From: Alicyclobacillus mali NBRC 102425
GTDB taxonomy: Bacteria > Bacillota > Bacilli > Alicyclobacillales > Alicyclobacillaceae
Length of the DNA: 64,000 bases
Direction of reading: 5' to 3'
Assembly: GCF_001570745.1 (NCBI RefSeq)
Contig: NZ_BCSG01000017.1
Span: forward strand, 58,720 to 122,719
Shown: piece by piece, positions 34,326 to 43,653 of the stretch
Position numbering within the stretch: position 1 is the first letter of the stretch
Layout: every line of letters begins with the position of its first letter
Made by a program: the position numbers and the translations under genes
Notes under the pieces: generated by a model
Seen by the model: the letters and a program-made list of their open reading frames with translations, nothing else
Told to the model about the DNA's origin: nothing
Databases searched by the model: none

Positions 34326-34362
34326 TTGCAATGACCAAATGACCATATTAGAATTTTGGTCA
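34326..34362 (+). promoter_or_regulatory. Promoter and TetR-type operator upstream of the TetR-YhgE operon
   Basis: TTGCAA (34326-34331), a 17-base spacer and TAGAAT (34349-34354). TGACCAAA at 34332-34339 and TTTGGTCA at 34355-34362 form an inverted repeat spanning the spacer and -10, and a second TGACCA starts at 34340. This is a typical autorepressor operator layout for TetR proteins. Confidence 0.75.
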
Positions 34363-34396
34363 GAGCGCCACAGCGCGCAGAAAGCGAGGGATGACC

Positions 34397-35005
34397 ATGC
34401 GGGATCGCATCGAGGAGGCGGCCAGGCGCGCGTTCTCCGAATTTGGCTACAAGGGCACGACCATGGATCAGATCGCCCGGCTCGCGGGTGTCAGCAAGGG
34501 GGCCATTTATCTCCACTTCCCGAGCAAGGAAGCGCTGTTTCAGCACATGCTGCGCGGGGTCATCGCGCAGGTGCGGGACGCGTTCGAGTCGGCCCAGACG
34601 GAGGGCGACGACTACTTTCGCAATCTCGATCGCGGCCTGCGCGCGCTGATGCGGTTTCGCGCCGATCACGCCATGCTCTCGAAGCTCGTCCAGGAGGTTC
34701 GGCAGTTTGGGACGGCGGAGGCGCGCGCAGGTCTGCAGGAGCTTGAGACCGCCATCCTGGATTATCTCGCGCGCCACCTGAAGCGCGGCGTGGACCTCGG
34801 CGTGGTGCGGCCGTGCCGCCTGGACCTCGTGGCGTTCGTCCTGTTGCGCGCGTACACGGCGGTGTTGCGCGACTTTCCGCCTGCGGAAGGTGCGCTCTCG
34901 GAAGAGGAGCTGTACGAGCTTTTCACGGGCCTGTTTGTCGATGGCCTGCGCCTGAGGCCCGGCGAGGGCGAGCCCGGGAACGCGCAGACTGAGCAGGAGA
35001 GGTGA
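34397..35005 (+). CDS. TetR-family transcriptional regulator
   Basis: 202 residues. The HTH is RRAFSEFGYKGTTMDQIARLAGVSKGAIYLHF split as usual over residues ~8-45, with GYKGTTMDQIARLAGVSKG as its core; the rest is a helical ligand domain. I start it at the ATG at 34397, 6 bases after GAGGG, instead of the ATG at 34391 that abuts it. Its stop lies 5 bases before the YhgE-like gene, so it probably represses itself and that gene through the inverted repeat upstream. Confidence 0.85.
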   Translation: MRDRIEEAARRAFSEFGYKGTTMDQIARLAGVSKGAIYLHFPSKEALFQHMLRGVIAQVRDAFESAQTEGDDYFRNLDRGLRALMRFRADHAMLSKLVQEVRQFGTAEARAGLQELETAILDYLARHLKRGVDLGVVRPCRLDLVAFVLLRAYTAVLRDFPPAEGALSEEELYELFTGLFVDGLRLRPGEGEPGNAQTEQER

Positions 35006-35010
35006 GTCGG

Positions 35011-37368
35011 ATGGCCAGTGCTTCCGAAGTCGCTGCGCGCGGCAGTGTCTTTCAGGAGTTCGCGAGGCTGCGAAAACCCAAGATGATGGTGCAAGCCGTC
35101 GGGATCGCGCTCATCCCGGTGTTGTACGCGGGCGCGTTTCTCTGGGCGTTCTGGAATCCCTACGGCCATCTCGACCGCCTGCCGGTGGCTGTGGTCAACG
35201 AGGATGCGGGCGCTTCGTTTCACGGCGAGCGCTTGAACGCGGGGCGAGACCTCGTCGAGAAGCTGAAAAGCGATCACAGCCTCGGCTGGCACTTCGTGAC
35301 GCAAAGGCAGGCCTCCGCGGGAATGGAGGACGGGGCGTATGCGATGGAAATCGTCATTCCGCGCGACTTTTCGAAGCGCGCCGTCAATAGGGCCGAACAT
35401 ACCGGTGCGCCCGCGCCGGAGATCACGAGCGTCACGAATGACCGGTACAACTATATCGCAGGCGTCATTGGGCGGAATGCGGCGGTGAAGCTTGCGTCGG
35501 AGACGGCGCTGGGACTTGCGAAGTCCTACACGGCGTCGCTGGTCGATGCGCTCGAAAGCTCGGGCGCGGGGCTTCACAAGGCGTCCCGGGCCGCGGATGC
35601 GCTCGCCTCCGGCGGGCGAGAGCTTGAGGCGAAAGGCGAGTTGCTCGTGAGCGGAGCGTCCCAGTTGGCCGCAGGCGCGAATCGCCTGGAAGGTGGACTT
35701 TATCAGGCGTCTCAGGGCGCTGGAGCGCTGGCGCAAGGTGCGTCGCAGGCCGTGTCTGGTGCGGGCCGCCTGAACGCGGGGCTTTCGCGGCTGAACCAAG
35801 GCGCCGAGGCGCTCGCGCAGGGCGCTTCATCCTGGGCGAATCAAGCGCGGGCCTTCGGCGAGGCAGGGAGCAAGCTGGGCGAGGCGGCTCAAGGGGTCGG
35901 ACAGGGCGCGTCCCAGCTGGCCGCGGGCGCAGGCAAGCTGACGATCGGCCTGAGTCAGTTGGATACTGGCGCGTCGCATCTCGCGTCTGGCGCCGAGGCG
36001 CTCGCGCAAAACGCGTCCCAGTTTGCACAGGCTGCGAATCAGACCGCGGCGGGATCGCAGCAAGTGGCGTCCGGCGCCAAGCAGTTGGCGGAAGGGCTTC
36101 AGCAGTTGGCGAAGGCCAATCCTGCGCTCGCCGAGACACCTGCGTTTCAGTCGCTTCTCGCGACGAGCGCAGAGTTGGCGCAGGGCGCCTCGCAGACCGC
36201 ATCCGCTAACGAAGAGCTCGCCGCGGGCGCGACAGGGCTGTCGCAGGGGGCCGCGCAGGTCGCATCTGGCGCATCCTCGCTGGCGTCCGGGCTGACGAAG
36301 GCGGCATCCGGGGCAAGCCCGCTGCAACAGGGGCTTCAACGGTTGGCGCAGGGCGCAAGCGGCGTGGCGCGAGGAGGCGCACGGTTGGCGACGGCGTCCG
36401 GCCAACTCGCCTCGGGTGCCGACCAAATCGCGCAAGGCGCGAAGGGACTTGCGGCGGGCACAGGCCGCGCGCAGCAGGCTTCGTCCTCTCTAAGCGGCGG
36501 GTTGGCGCAGCTTCAGGCCGGTGCCGCCAAGCTCGCGGATGGAAACCACGCTCTCGCCGGAGGCGCGTCCTCGCTCGCAGGTGGCGCCGAGAAGCTCGCA
36601 AATGGCCTCAGCGCTTATCAGGCGGGCGTGGGCAAGCTCGCCAGCGGTTCCGCCGAACTCGCGTCCAATCTCACAAGCGGCGCGTCCAAGCTGCAGGCGC
36701 TCCACGGCGGCGCCGTGCTGACGGCCGTGGCGCACCCGGTTTCCCTGCACCAGGTGGAGCTTGGCGACATTCAGACGTACGGGAACGGCTTTGCGCCGTA
36801 TTTTCTATCGCTCGGGCTGTACGTCGGCGTGCTGATGATGAGCGTCGTCTTTCCATTTCGCGAGCCTTCCGGCGAACCGAAAAGCGGCCTCAAGTGGTTC
36901 TTCTCAAAGTGGCTGCTCGTCGTCGCCATCGCCTGGGCGCAGGCGCTCATCGCCGACGCTGTCGTGCTCGGCCTCGTCGGGGTGCATGCGGCGCATCCTG
37001 TCGAGTTTGTGCTGTTTTCGCTCCTCGCGAGCATGACCTTCGCGTCCATCCTGCTTGCGCTGGTGGCGCTGCTCGACAATCCCGGCCGCTTCCTCGGCGT
37101 GGTGCTGCTCATTCTGCAGCTGACGTCGACATCGGGAACCTACCCCGTGAGCCTGTCTCCCCGCTTCTTCCAGGCGGTGGGGCCCTGGCTGCCGATGAAC
37201 GCCACCGTGAGCGGATTCCGGTATCTCGTCGGCGGCGGCGATCCGTCCCTGATGGCGCGCGATCTCGCGGAGCTCGCCATCTACACAGCGGCCTTTATCG
37301 TCATCGGCATGGTCATTTTCGCGGGTTTCTTCCGCCGCCTTGGGCGCGCGGAGCCCAAAACGGTGTAA
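35011..37368 (+). CDS. YhgE/Pip-family membrane protein with long repeat stalk
   Basis: 785 residues. One N-terminal membrane helix (ALIPVLYAGAFLWAFWNPY) is followed by the family's LPVAVVNEDAGA, then about 380 residues of imperfect repeats of the type ASGAxxLAxGA (roughly 175-560) forming an Ala/Gly-rich coiled stalk outside the cell. The C-terminus has five or six helices with an ABC-2 permease-like fold. The family includes the phage infection protein Pip and EsaA-like secretion components. ATG at 35011 has GGAGAGG 8 bases upstream. It is the second gene of the TetR operon. The function is uncertain; export or phage-receptor roles are known for relatives. Confidence 0.85.
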   Translation: MASASEVAARGSVFQEFARLRKPKMMVQAVGIALIPVLYAGAFLWAFWNPYGHLDRLPVAVVNEDAGASFHGERLNAGRDLVEKLKSDHSLGWHFVTQRQASAGMEDGAYAMEIVIPRDFSKRAVNRAEHTGAPAPEITSVTNDRYNYIAGVIGRNAAVKLASETALGLAKSYTASLVDALESSGAGLHKASRAADALASGGRELEAKGELLVSGASQLAAGANRLEGGLYQASQGAGALAQGASQAVSGAGRLNAGLSRLNQGAEALAQGASSWANQARAFGEAGSKLGEAAQGVGQGASQLAAGAGKLTIGLSQLDTGASHLASGAEALAQNASQFAQAANQTAAGSQQVASGAKQLAEGLQQLAKANPALAETPAFQSLLATSAELAQGASQTASANEELAAGATGLSQGAAQVASGASSLASGLTKAASGASPLQQGLQRLAQGASGVARGGARLATASGQLASGADQIAQGAKGLAAGTGRAQQASSSLSGGLAQLQAGAAKLADGNHALAGGASSLAGGAEKLANGLSAYQAGVGKLASGSAELASNLTSGASKLQALHGGAVLTAVAHPVSLHQVELGDIQTYGNGFAPYFLSLGLYVGVLMMSVVFPFREPSGEPKSGLKWFFSKWLLVVAIAWAQALIADAVVLGLVGVHAAHPVEFVLFSLLASMTFASILLALVALLDNPGRFLGVVLLILQLTSTSGTYPVSLSPRFFQAVGPWLPMNATVSGFRYLVGGGDPSLMARDLAELAIYTAAFIVIGMVIFAGFFRRLGRAEPKTV

Positions 37369-37389
37369 ACTGATACGGAGAACTCCATC

Positions 37390-37422
37390 GAGGCGCTCCC
37401 CCGCTCCTGACGGGAGCGCCTC
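37390..37422. terminator. Terminator-like hairpin after the YhgE gene
   Basis: GAGGCGCTCCC (37390-37400) and GGGAGCGCCTC (37412-37422) form an 11-bp perfect stem with an 11-base loop. Only a short T-containing tail (CGTCTGTTG) follows. Confidence 0.5.
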
Positions 37423-37503
37423 CGTCTGTTGAGACGGCGTCGCGCAGACCGCGAAGGTCGTCGCGCCGTTCGCAGAGCGCCACGCCGAAGGAGGAACGGT
37501 CGC

Positions 37504-39861
37504 ATGGAAGGACAACCATCAGCCCGCCATCCCGACTGGGAGACGGAGCAAGCCTACGCTCATCGCGTCGTGGCCGCCATGCGCGCCAAGCTCGCGGAGC
37601 TTGAAGGCGTCTTGCGCGGCGTGCGCGGCGAGATCGTCGAATTTCGCCGGCATTTCTGGGACGACGTCACCATCAACCTGAGCACCTTGGACGATCTCGT
37701 CGAAACCCACTTCGCCATCCGCCAGCAGGCGGAGGTCCTCGGCGAGCGGGAGCGGCGTCACCAACAGGCGGCGAAGACCAAGCGCACGCTGGAGCGCCAG
37801 ATTTCGTCGCCGTTTTTCGCGCGAATTGACTTCCAATACGAGGGCGAAAGCGAGGCCGAGCCCATCTACATTGGGATTGCGTCGTTTCGCGACGAGCGGG
37901 AGCAGGAATTCCTCGTGCACGACTGGCGCGCGCCCATCTCGAGCGTGTACTACGACGCGCTGCCCGGACCTGCCTCGTTCAAGGCGCCGGCCGGGATGGT
38001 GCGGGGCGAGCTCAAGCTCAAGCGCCAATTCGTCATCCGCGGCGGCACCATCCTGGCCATGTTTGACGCAGGGCTAACCATCGGGGACGAGCTCCTGATG
38101 TACGCCCTGTCGCGCCGCTCCGACGCACAGATGCACAACATCGTCGCGACCATCCAGCGCCAGCAGAACGTCGTCATCCGCGACGACGAGTCGCCGTCGC
38201 TCCTCGTCACCGGCGCGGCCGGCAGCGGCAAGACGTCGGCCGCTCTCCAGCGCGCAGCGTACCTTTTGTACAAGCACCGGGGCGATCTCGACGCGCGCCA
38301 GATGCTCTTCTTCTCGCCGAACCCGCTGTTCATGTCGTACATCTCGAACGTGTTGCCCGAGCTCGGCGAGGACAACATCGAACAGGCGACGTTCTACGAC
38401 TATCTCTGCGCCAGGCTTCAAAACGAGTTCGTCGTCGAGGATCCCTTCGATCAGATGGAGCGCCTGCTCGAAGCGGGCGAGGACAGCCGCATGGCGAGAG
38501 CGGTGCGGCACAAGGCGTCGAAGGCGTTTGCGGACGAGCTCGACCGGTACGTCGCCGGCCTCGCGCCGCAGATGCGCTTCCATCCCATTCTGGTCGAAGG
38601 GCGCGTCATCGCGACGGCGACCGACGTCAAGGCGGCGTTCGACAGGACGGATTCGGGACTTCGCCTCCCGCTTCGCGTCGATCTCGTCAAGGAGGATCTC
38701 CTAAATCGCCTGCGCCAGTTTGAGCGCGACGAGGCGCTTTCCGACTGGGTGCAGAAGGCCGTGGACGGCCTGCCGGACGAGGCGTACCGCCGCGCAGAGC
38801 GCACGGCGGCCAAGCGCAAGCGCGAACAGCCTGAGCTGGACGAGCAGGAGGAAGCCCGCCGGCTGCTCGGACGAGAGGTGCTTCGCCGGACACTTCGGCC
38901 CGCGCGCCGCTTCGTGGAGACGCTTCGCTTCGTGGACACCGCGGGGATGTACCGCGCCTGGTTTGAACAGGCGGCGTCGAACCCGCCCGAGGGCTTTCAA
39001 CCGGAAGACTGGGCGCAGATCTGCCGACAGACCGTTCGCGAGATGGACGAGGGCACGCTCTGGTACGAGGACGCGACGCCGTACCTGTATATGAAGGAGC
39101 AGATCCTCGGCCGCGCGGTGAGCGCGCCCATCCGGCACGTGTTGGTGGACGAGGTGCAGGATTACTCCGTGCTTCAGTTGCGCCTCATCCGCAGCCTCTT
39201 CCCCTACAGCCGCATCACCATGCTTGGCGATCCCGAGCAGCTCGTGTCGCCGCATCGCCCCGGCATCCTCGAGGAGGACGAGATGGCGCGGCTCTTCCCC
39301 GGGCTCGTCCGGGTGGCGTTTGGGCAGAGTTACCGCTCGACGAAGCAGATTGTGCTGTTCACGCGCGGCATGGCGCACAAGGGGACAGAGATTCAGCCGT
39401 TCGATCGCGACGGCGCGCTGCCGCAACTGGCGGAGGTATCCGGCGAGGCCGAGCAGGCCGGCTTGATCGCCCAGTGGCTTGGAGAATTTGCGGATGCGGG
39501 GTATCAGACGACGGCGGTCCTGACCAAGACGCAGGCCGAAGCGGGGCGTTTGACGAGAGCGTTGGAGCGGTGCGGCGTGAAGCTTCGGCGCCTCGACAAG
39601 CGCGCGGTGAGCCTTGAGCCGGGCGTCGTGGTGGCGCCGGTGTACCTGGCGAAGGGCGTCGAGTTCGACGGTGTCATCGTCGCAAACGCGTCGCGGGATC
39701 AGTACCGAACCGCGTTTGATCGGCAAATGCTGTACACGGCCTGCACGCGCGCGATGCACGAGCTGCGCATGGTATCCGTGGGTGAGGCGAGCCCGTGGAT
39801 TCTGTCGCAGCCTGCAGACACCTACGAGCGCGTGGACGCGGCGGGGGTGAACGCGACGTGA
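37504..39861 (+). CDS. helD: HelD-like UvrD/Rep-family helicase (RNA polymerase recycling factor)
   Basis: 785 residues. An N-terminal helical arm (about 1-120) of the HelD type is followed by SF1 helicase cores: Walker A TGAAGSGKTSAALQRAAYL near residue 235, the Walker B-like HVLVDEVQDYSVLQL, MLGDPEQLVSPH, QSYRSTKQI and a late AKGVEFDGVIV. HelD removes stalled RNA polymerase from DNA with ATP. ATG at 37504 has GGAGG 9 bases upstream. Its stop overlaps the phosphatase start (GTGA). Confidence 0.9.
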   Translation: MEGQPSARHPDWETEQAYAHRVVAAMRAKLAELEGVLRGVRGEIVEFRRHFWDDVTINLSTLDDLVETHFAIRQQAEVLGERERRHQQAAKTKRTLERQISSPFFARIDFQYEGESEAEPIYIGIASFRDEREQEFLVHDWRAPISSVYYDALPGPASFKAPAGMVRGELKLKRQFVIRGGTILAMFDAGLTIGDELLMYALSRRSDAQMHNIVATIQRQQNVVIRDDESPSLLVTGAAGSGKTSAALQRAAYLLYKHRGDLDARQMLFFSPNPLFMSYISNVLPELGEDNIEQATFYDYLCARLQNEFVVEDPFDQMERLLEAGEDSRMARAVRHKASKAFADELDRYVAGLAPQMRFHPILVEGRVIATATDVKAAFDRTDSGLRLPLRVDLVKEDLLNRLRQFERDEALSDWVQKAVDGLPDEAYRRAERTAAKRKREQPELDEQEEARRLLGREVLRRTLRPARRFVETLRFVDTAGMYRAWFEQAASNPPEGFQPEDWAQICRQTVREMDEGTLWYEDATPYLYMKEQILGRAVSAPIRHVLVDEVQDYSVLQLRLIRSLFPYSRITMLGDPEQLVSPHRPGILEEDEMARLFPGLVRVAFGQSYRSTKQIVLFTRGMAHKGTEIQPFDRDGALPQLAEVSGEAEQAGLIAQWLGEFADAGYQTTAVLTKTQAEAGRLTRALERCGVKLRRLDKRAVSLEPGVVVAPVYLAKGVEFDGVIVANASRDQYRTAFDRQMLYTACTRAMHELRMVSVGEASPWILSQPADTYERVDAAGVNAT

Positions 39862-40481
39862 AGATCTACCTGTTCCGCCATGGGCAGACCGTGTACAACG
39901 CGGACGGCGAGCGGTTCTGCGGCACTTCCGACGTGGGACTGACCGCGCTCGGATGGCAACAGGCCCGCCGCGCCGCGCGGCTCATTCGGGGCGTGCGCCC
40001 GGCCGCCATCGTCCACTCTGGTCTGCTCCGATCGCTCGAGACTGCCACGGCCATCCGCGAGTCGCTGCCGGGGGCTGCGGACTGCCCGCTCGTCGCCCAC
40101 GAGGGGTTTCGCGAGGTCGGGTTTGGCGCCTGGGAGGGGCTGACCCGGGCCGAGGTGAATCGGCTGTACCCGGAACTGTACGCCGAGTGGCTCGTCCACC
40201 CGGAGGAGGCGCGCATTCCCGGCGGGGACGACTTGTACGAGCGGCAGCAGGAGGCGGTCGACGCCTTTTTGGACGTCGTTGCGCGCTATCGCGACGGCGA
40301 TCTCGTCATTGTCGCCCACAACACACTCAATCGCCTGCTCATCCTCGGCCTCATGGGTCTCGACGCGCGCCACTACCGCCGCATCGTGCAGGAAAACGCC
40401 TGCCTCAACATCCTTGAGTACCGCGAGGAGGAGGGCGTGCGGCTGCACGCGCTTAACCGAGTGCCCGAGCGGGACGAATAG
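39858..40481 (+). CDS. Histidine phosphatase family protein (phosphoglycerate mutase-like)
   Basis: 207 residues, histidine phosphatase superfamily of the CobC/GpmB kind. The phospho-His lies in LFRHGQTVYN near residue 8, the second Arg in RSLETA, the acid/base Glu in FREVGFGAWEGLT and the second His in VIVAHNTLN. GTG at 39858 overlaps the HelD stop, so the two are translationally coupled. No cobalamin genes are near, so the natural substrate (sugar phosphate, alpha-ribazole phosphate or other) is open. Confidence 0.85.
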   Translation: MKIYLFRHGQTVYNADGERFCGTSDVGLTALGWQQARRAARLIRGVRPAAIVHSGLLRSLETATAIRESLPGAADCPLVAHEGFREVGFGAWEGLTRAEVNRLYPELYAEWLVHPEEARIPGGDDLYERQQEAVDAFLDVVARYRDGDLVIVAHNTLNRLLILGLMGLDARHYRRIVQENACLNILEYREEEGVRLHALNRVPERDE

Positions 40482-40512
40482 GCGCGGCGCGGAATGGTTT
40501 AGCCGCGCGTTG

Positions 40513-40521
40513 TGGTAAGAT
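40513..40521 (+). promoter_or_regulatory. Extended -10 promoter of pgi
   Basis: TG-G-TAAGAT (40513-40521), 35 bases before the GTG start of pgi. No clear -35. Confidence 0.45.
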
Positions 40522-40556
40522 ACTTTCGGAGATTCGCGACGCTAGGAGGGGAAGAC

Positions 40557-41831
40557 GTGATCGAACTATCCCTGGAGAAAGCGAGAAAATGGTTCACGGA
40601 GGAACACGAGCAGCGGCTTGCGCCTTTGGCGGAGTTTGCGCTCGGCGAGTTGAATAACCAGGATCGCGACGCCTTCGGGAAAGGGTGGATCGGCTGGCCG
40701 GCGGCGGATCACAGCGCGCTGTACCGCGATGTGGACGCCATTGCGGCGGACTTTCGCGCGAAATCGAACGCGACGGTCGTCATCGGCATCGGCGGATCGT
40801 ATTTGGGCGCGCAGTCGGCCCTGTCCATGGCGAAGCCCGCGTTCACGGGCGAGGGCGAGCACGAGGTGATTTTCGCGGGCCAGCAGCTTAGCCCGACGTA
40901 TCACGCGCACCTGCTCCAGTACCTGGATAAGCGGGAGGTCACGCTGGTCGTGGTGTCGAAATCGGGCACGACGCTCGAGCCCTCCGCGGTCTTCCACACG
41001 TTCCGCGAATACCTGGAGAAACGGTACGGCGCCGAGGAGGCCAATCGGCGCATCTGCGCCATCACGGACGCCGAGAAGGGCAGTCTGCGCCAGTTCGCGG
41101 ACGAGCGCAAGTACGTGACCCTGCCCATCCCGGATGACATCGGCGGGCGGTACTCGGTGCTCACCGCGGTGGGGCTTTTGCCGATGGCGCTGGCCGGGAT
41201 CGACTACAAGCGCGTGATGCAGGGCGCGGCGCGCATGCGCGACGAGCTCTCGAAGTTCAAGGTGGCGGATCACCCGGCGGTGAAGTACGCGCTTGCACGC
41301 CACGTGCTGTACCAGCAGGGCTTTGTGGCGGAAGCGCTTGTCACGTACGAGCCGCGCGTCGCGGATTTCGCCGGATGGTGGCAGCAGTTGTTCGGCGAGA
41401 GCCAGGGCAAGGACGGCACCGGCCTGTTCCCCACGATGTTGCGGTACACGACGGATCTGCACTCCATGGGGCAATACGTACAGGACGCGCGCAAGATCCT
41501 CGTGGAGACGGTGCTCGACGTCCATTTCTCGGACGAACCGGAGCTCGCCGTGCCGCACGGCCTCGACGAGAAGAACGCGTATCTGGACGGCGTCTCGTTC
41601 TCGCGGCTGCAGGAGGTGGCCGTGGAGTCCGTAATGGTGGCCCACAGCGAGGCCGGCGTGCCCAACATCCTGATTCGGGCGAAGGGCGATCCGGAGTCGC
41701 TCTACGGCGAACTCGTGTACTTCTTTGAAGTCGCCTGCGCGGTTGGAGGGTATCTCATGGGCACCAACCCGTTCGATCAGCCGGGCGTCGAGGCATATAA
41801 GAACGAGATGCGATCGCGCCTGAAGGCGTAA
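40557..41831 (+). CDS. pgi: Glucose-6-phosphate isomerase
   Basis: 424 residues, the compact Firmicute type. Family signatures are VVIGIGGSYLGAQSAL, VVSKSGTTLEPS with the phosphate-binding SGT, GGRYSVLTAVGL and the late catalytic QPGVEAYK. It interconverts glucose 6-phosphate and fructose 6-phosphate in the cytosol. GTG at 40557 has GGAGGGG 5 bases upstream; an in-frame GTG at 40512 would lie inside the promoter. Followed after 25 bases by glucokinase, so the pair forms a glucose-entry operon. Confidence 0.95.
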   Translation: MIELSLEKARKWFTEEHEQRLAPLAEFALGELNNQDRDAFGKGWIGWPAADHSALYRDVDAIAADFRAKSNATVVIGIGGSYLGAQSALSMAKPAFTGEGEHEVIFAGQQLSPTYHAHLLQYLDKREVTLVVVSKSGTTLEPSAVFHTFREYLEKRYGAEEANRRICAITDAEKGSLRQFADERKYVTLPIPDDIGGRYSVLTAVGLLPMALAGIDYKRVMQGAARMRDELSKFKVADHPAVKYALARHVLYQQGFVAEALVTYEPRVADFAGWWQQLFGESQGKDGTGLFPTMLRYTTDLHSMGQYVQDARKILVETVLDVHFSDEPELAVPHGLDEKNAYLDGVSFSRLQEVAVESVMVAHSEAGVPNILIRAKGDPESLYGELVYFFEVACAVGGYLMGTNPFDQPGVEAYKNEMRSRLKA

Positions 41832-41856
41832 GGGACTAGAGGAGAAGGGGCAACGG

Positions 41857-42798
41857 ATGGAACAGAAGCTTGCGCTTGGCATCGATATTGGCGGCACAAA
41901 CGTGAAGTTGGCCATCGTGCGAAGCGATGGCCGCGTGTTGGCGGACAAGTCCATCCCCACGGCCCCCGAGCAGGGGCCGGAGGCCTTCTCCCGCACGGTC
42001 GGCGCGGAGGCTCGCGCCATGGCGGACGAGGCGTCCGTGGAGTGGGACTCCGTCGTGGGCGCGGGTGTGGGCATGGCGGGCTTCCTGGACGTGCAGCGCG
42101 GCTGGGTGGAGGAAGCGGTCAACCTGCATTGGCGAGACGTCCCCCTAGCGGATCTGCTCCAGGCGTCGCTAGACAAACCTGTCCGCGTGGACAACGATGC
42201 GAATGTCGCGGCGCTCGGCGAGGTGTGGCTCGGCGCGGGGCAGAACGCGCACACCGCCCTCTGCGTGACCCTCGGCACCGGTGTCGGCGGCGGAATCGTC
42301 ATTGGCGGGCGTATTCACCGCGGCGCTTCGACCATGGCGGGTGAAATCGGTCACATCATGGTGAAAAACGACGGGGAACTGTGCAACTGCGGCCACCGCG
42401 GCTGCCTGGAGACCCTCGCCTCAGCCACCGCGCTTGTGCGTCACGCCGTCGCGGCGGGCGTCAGGAGCCCGGACGGCGGAGAGCTCACCGCGAAAGACGT
42501 CTTTGCGCTGGCAGCAGAGGGCCATCCGGCCGCGCGCGCGGTGGTGGACGACATGATTCACTGGCTCGCCGTCGGGCTGGCGATTGTCGCCAACATCCTG
42601 AACCCGGACGTCATCGTCGTCGCGGGCGGGCTCGTGAACGCGGGAGATCAGCTGATGGAGCCGCTCCGCGAGGCATTTCAGCGAGAGGCGCTGGCCCGCG
42701 TCGCGCGCGCGTGCAAACTGGTTCCGGCGAAACTCGGCGATCAGGCGGGCGTCCTGGGCGCCGCACGGCTCGTGTTGCAGGATATCGAAAGCCTGTGA
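41857..42798 (+). CDS. glcK: ROK-family glucokinase
   Basis: 313 residues. The ATP-binding GIDIGGTNVKLAIV opens the protein, followed by the catalytic VDNDANVAALGE, LGTGVGGGIVIGGRI and the ROK zinc motif GELCNCGHRGCLET with its three cysteines and the preceding His (GEIGH). It phosphorylates glucose with ATP. ATG at 41857 has GAGAAGGGG upstream. It is second in the operon with pgi and ends in a hairpin over its stop codon. Confidence 0.92.
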   Translation: MEQKLALGIDIGGTNVKLAIVRSDGRVLADKSIPTAPEQGPEAFSRTVGAEARAMADEASVEWDSVVGAGVGMAGFLDVQRGWVEEAVNLHWRDVPLADLLQASLDKPVRVDNDANVAALGEVWLGAGQNAHTALCVTLGTGVGGGIVIGGRIHRGASTMAGEIGHIMVKNDGELCNCGHRGCLETLASATALVRHAVAAGVRSPDGGELTAKDVFALAAEGHPAARAVVDDMIHWLAVGLAIVANILNPDVIVVAGGLVNAGDQLMEPLREAFQREALARVARACKLVPAKLGDQAGVLGAARLVLQDIESL

Positions 42799-42822
42799 GG
42801 CAGGAGGTTTCCCCTGCCTCAC
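42795..42822 (+). terminator. Hairpin over the glcK stop codon
   Basis: GTGAGGCAGG (42795-42804) and CCTGCCTCAC (42813-42822) pair perfectly around an 8-base loop. The U-tract is missing, so efficiency is doubtful. Confidence 0.45.
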
Positions 42823-42845
42823 GTCTGGGCGAACGTCGCGCGGAG

Positions 42846-43085
42846 TCAGCGGAGGTAATCCTTGACGCGATCGTACACGGCTTCGGGTGAAAGGCCGTCG
42901 GCCGAGATGACGGGGACCTGCTGAATGGCGCTTTGCATGCCCATCAGATTCTTGTCGAGCCCCGTGATCACGACGGCGCCCACCGAAGGCTCCACGTGGG
43001 AGGACATGTCAACCACCTGACAGCCCTGGCTCTGAAGATACTCCTTGACTGGCGTCAGACCTGGTTCCACAGCCACGGCTTTCAT
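42846..43085 (-). CDS. UPF0180 (YkuS-like) small protein
   Basis: 79 residues, UPF0180 family found in spore-forming Firmicutes, function unknown. Typical are AVEPGLTPVKEYLQSQGCQVV, VVITGLDKNLMGMQ and VISADGLSPEAVYDRV. ATG at 43085 follows AAGGAGGGATGCTTC. It is divergent from the small 4-helix membrane protein at 43184. Confidence 0.85.
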   Translation of the reverse strand: MKAVAVEPGLTPVKEYLQSQGCQVVDMSSHVEPSVGAVVITGLDKNLMGMQSAIQQVPVISADGLSPEAVYDRVKDYLR

Positions 43086-43183
43086 GAAGCATCCCTCCTT
43101 GGGCGTTCGTTCACGGCATAGTGTTTGAGGGCGGTTCGAAAATATGCGGGCGGGGTATTGCCTTGGAAGGAGGTGTCACCCAA

Positions 43184-43513
43184 GTGGGACACGTGCACAT
43201 GATCTTCGGCGTCATCCTCATCATTCTGGCCATCCTGGCGACGGCGTGGGAAATTGCGACGCAGCGTGGGCTGCCTCGAGCGCTGCGCGGTGTTGTCATT
43301 GGGCTGTTTGACCTGCAGGTGTTGCTCGGCATCATCACGTGGATTGTGCGCAAGCCGAACTGGTCGTTCGTGTTTCACCCCATCATTATGATTGTGGCGG
43401 TCATCATCCTGCACGTGATGACGTCGCCGTCGGCGCCGAGGTCTCGCCGGTTGACGGGGTGGGTTGTCGCCACGGTTTTGTTCATCATCGGCGCGGCGAT
43501 TTACCATCACTGA
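43184..43513 (+). CDS. Small four-helix membrane protein of unknown function
   Basis: 109 residues with four hydrophobic helices (MIFGVILIILAILATAWEIA, LRGVVIGLFDLQVLLGIITW, FHPIIMIVAVIILHVM, LTGWVVATVLFIIGAAIY). His residues at helix ends (GHVHM, FHPII, LHVM) might bind haem, but this is only a pattern and I do not recognise the family. GTG at 43184 has GGAAGGAGGTG 8 bases upstream; the open frame continues upstream without a better start. Confidence 0.65.
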   Translation: MGHVHMIFGVILIILAILATAWEIATQRGLPRALRGVVIGLFDLQVLLGIITWIVRKPNWSFVFHPIIMIVAVIILHVMTSPSAPRSRRLTGWVVATVLFIIGAAIYHH

Positions 43514-43580
43514 GCGTCCGTCGTTCGGAAGTTCATGCCATCTCGCGGCCATGCGATCACCTCCAGGCAACAATCACCAG

Positions 43581-43609
43581 AAGACAATCGGTCCTGCGCT
43601 TTGTAGAAT
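43581..43609 (+). promoter_or_regulatory. Promoter before the 104-residue hypothetical gene
   Basis: AAGACA (43581-43586), a 17-base spacer and TAGAAT (43604-43609), 44 bases upstream of the ATG at 43654. Confidence 0.45.
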
Positions 43610-43653
43610 CGATAGAGAATGGAGATTGGGCTTGCCGACAAGGGGCTTGACGC

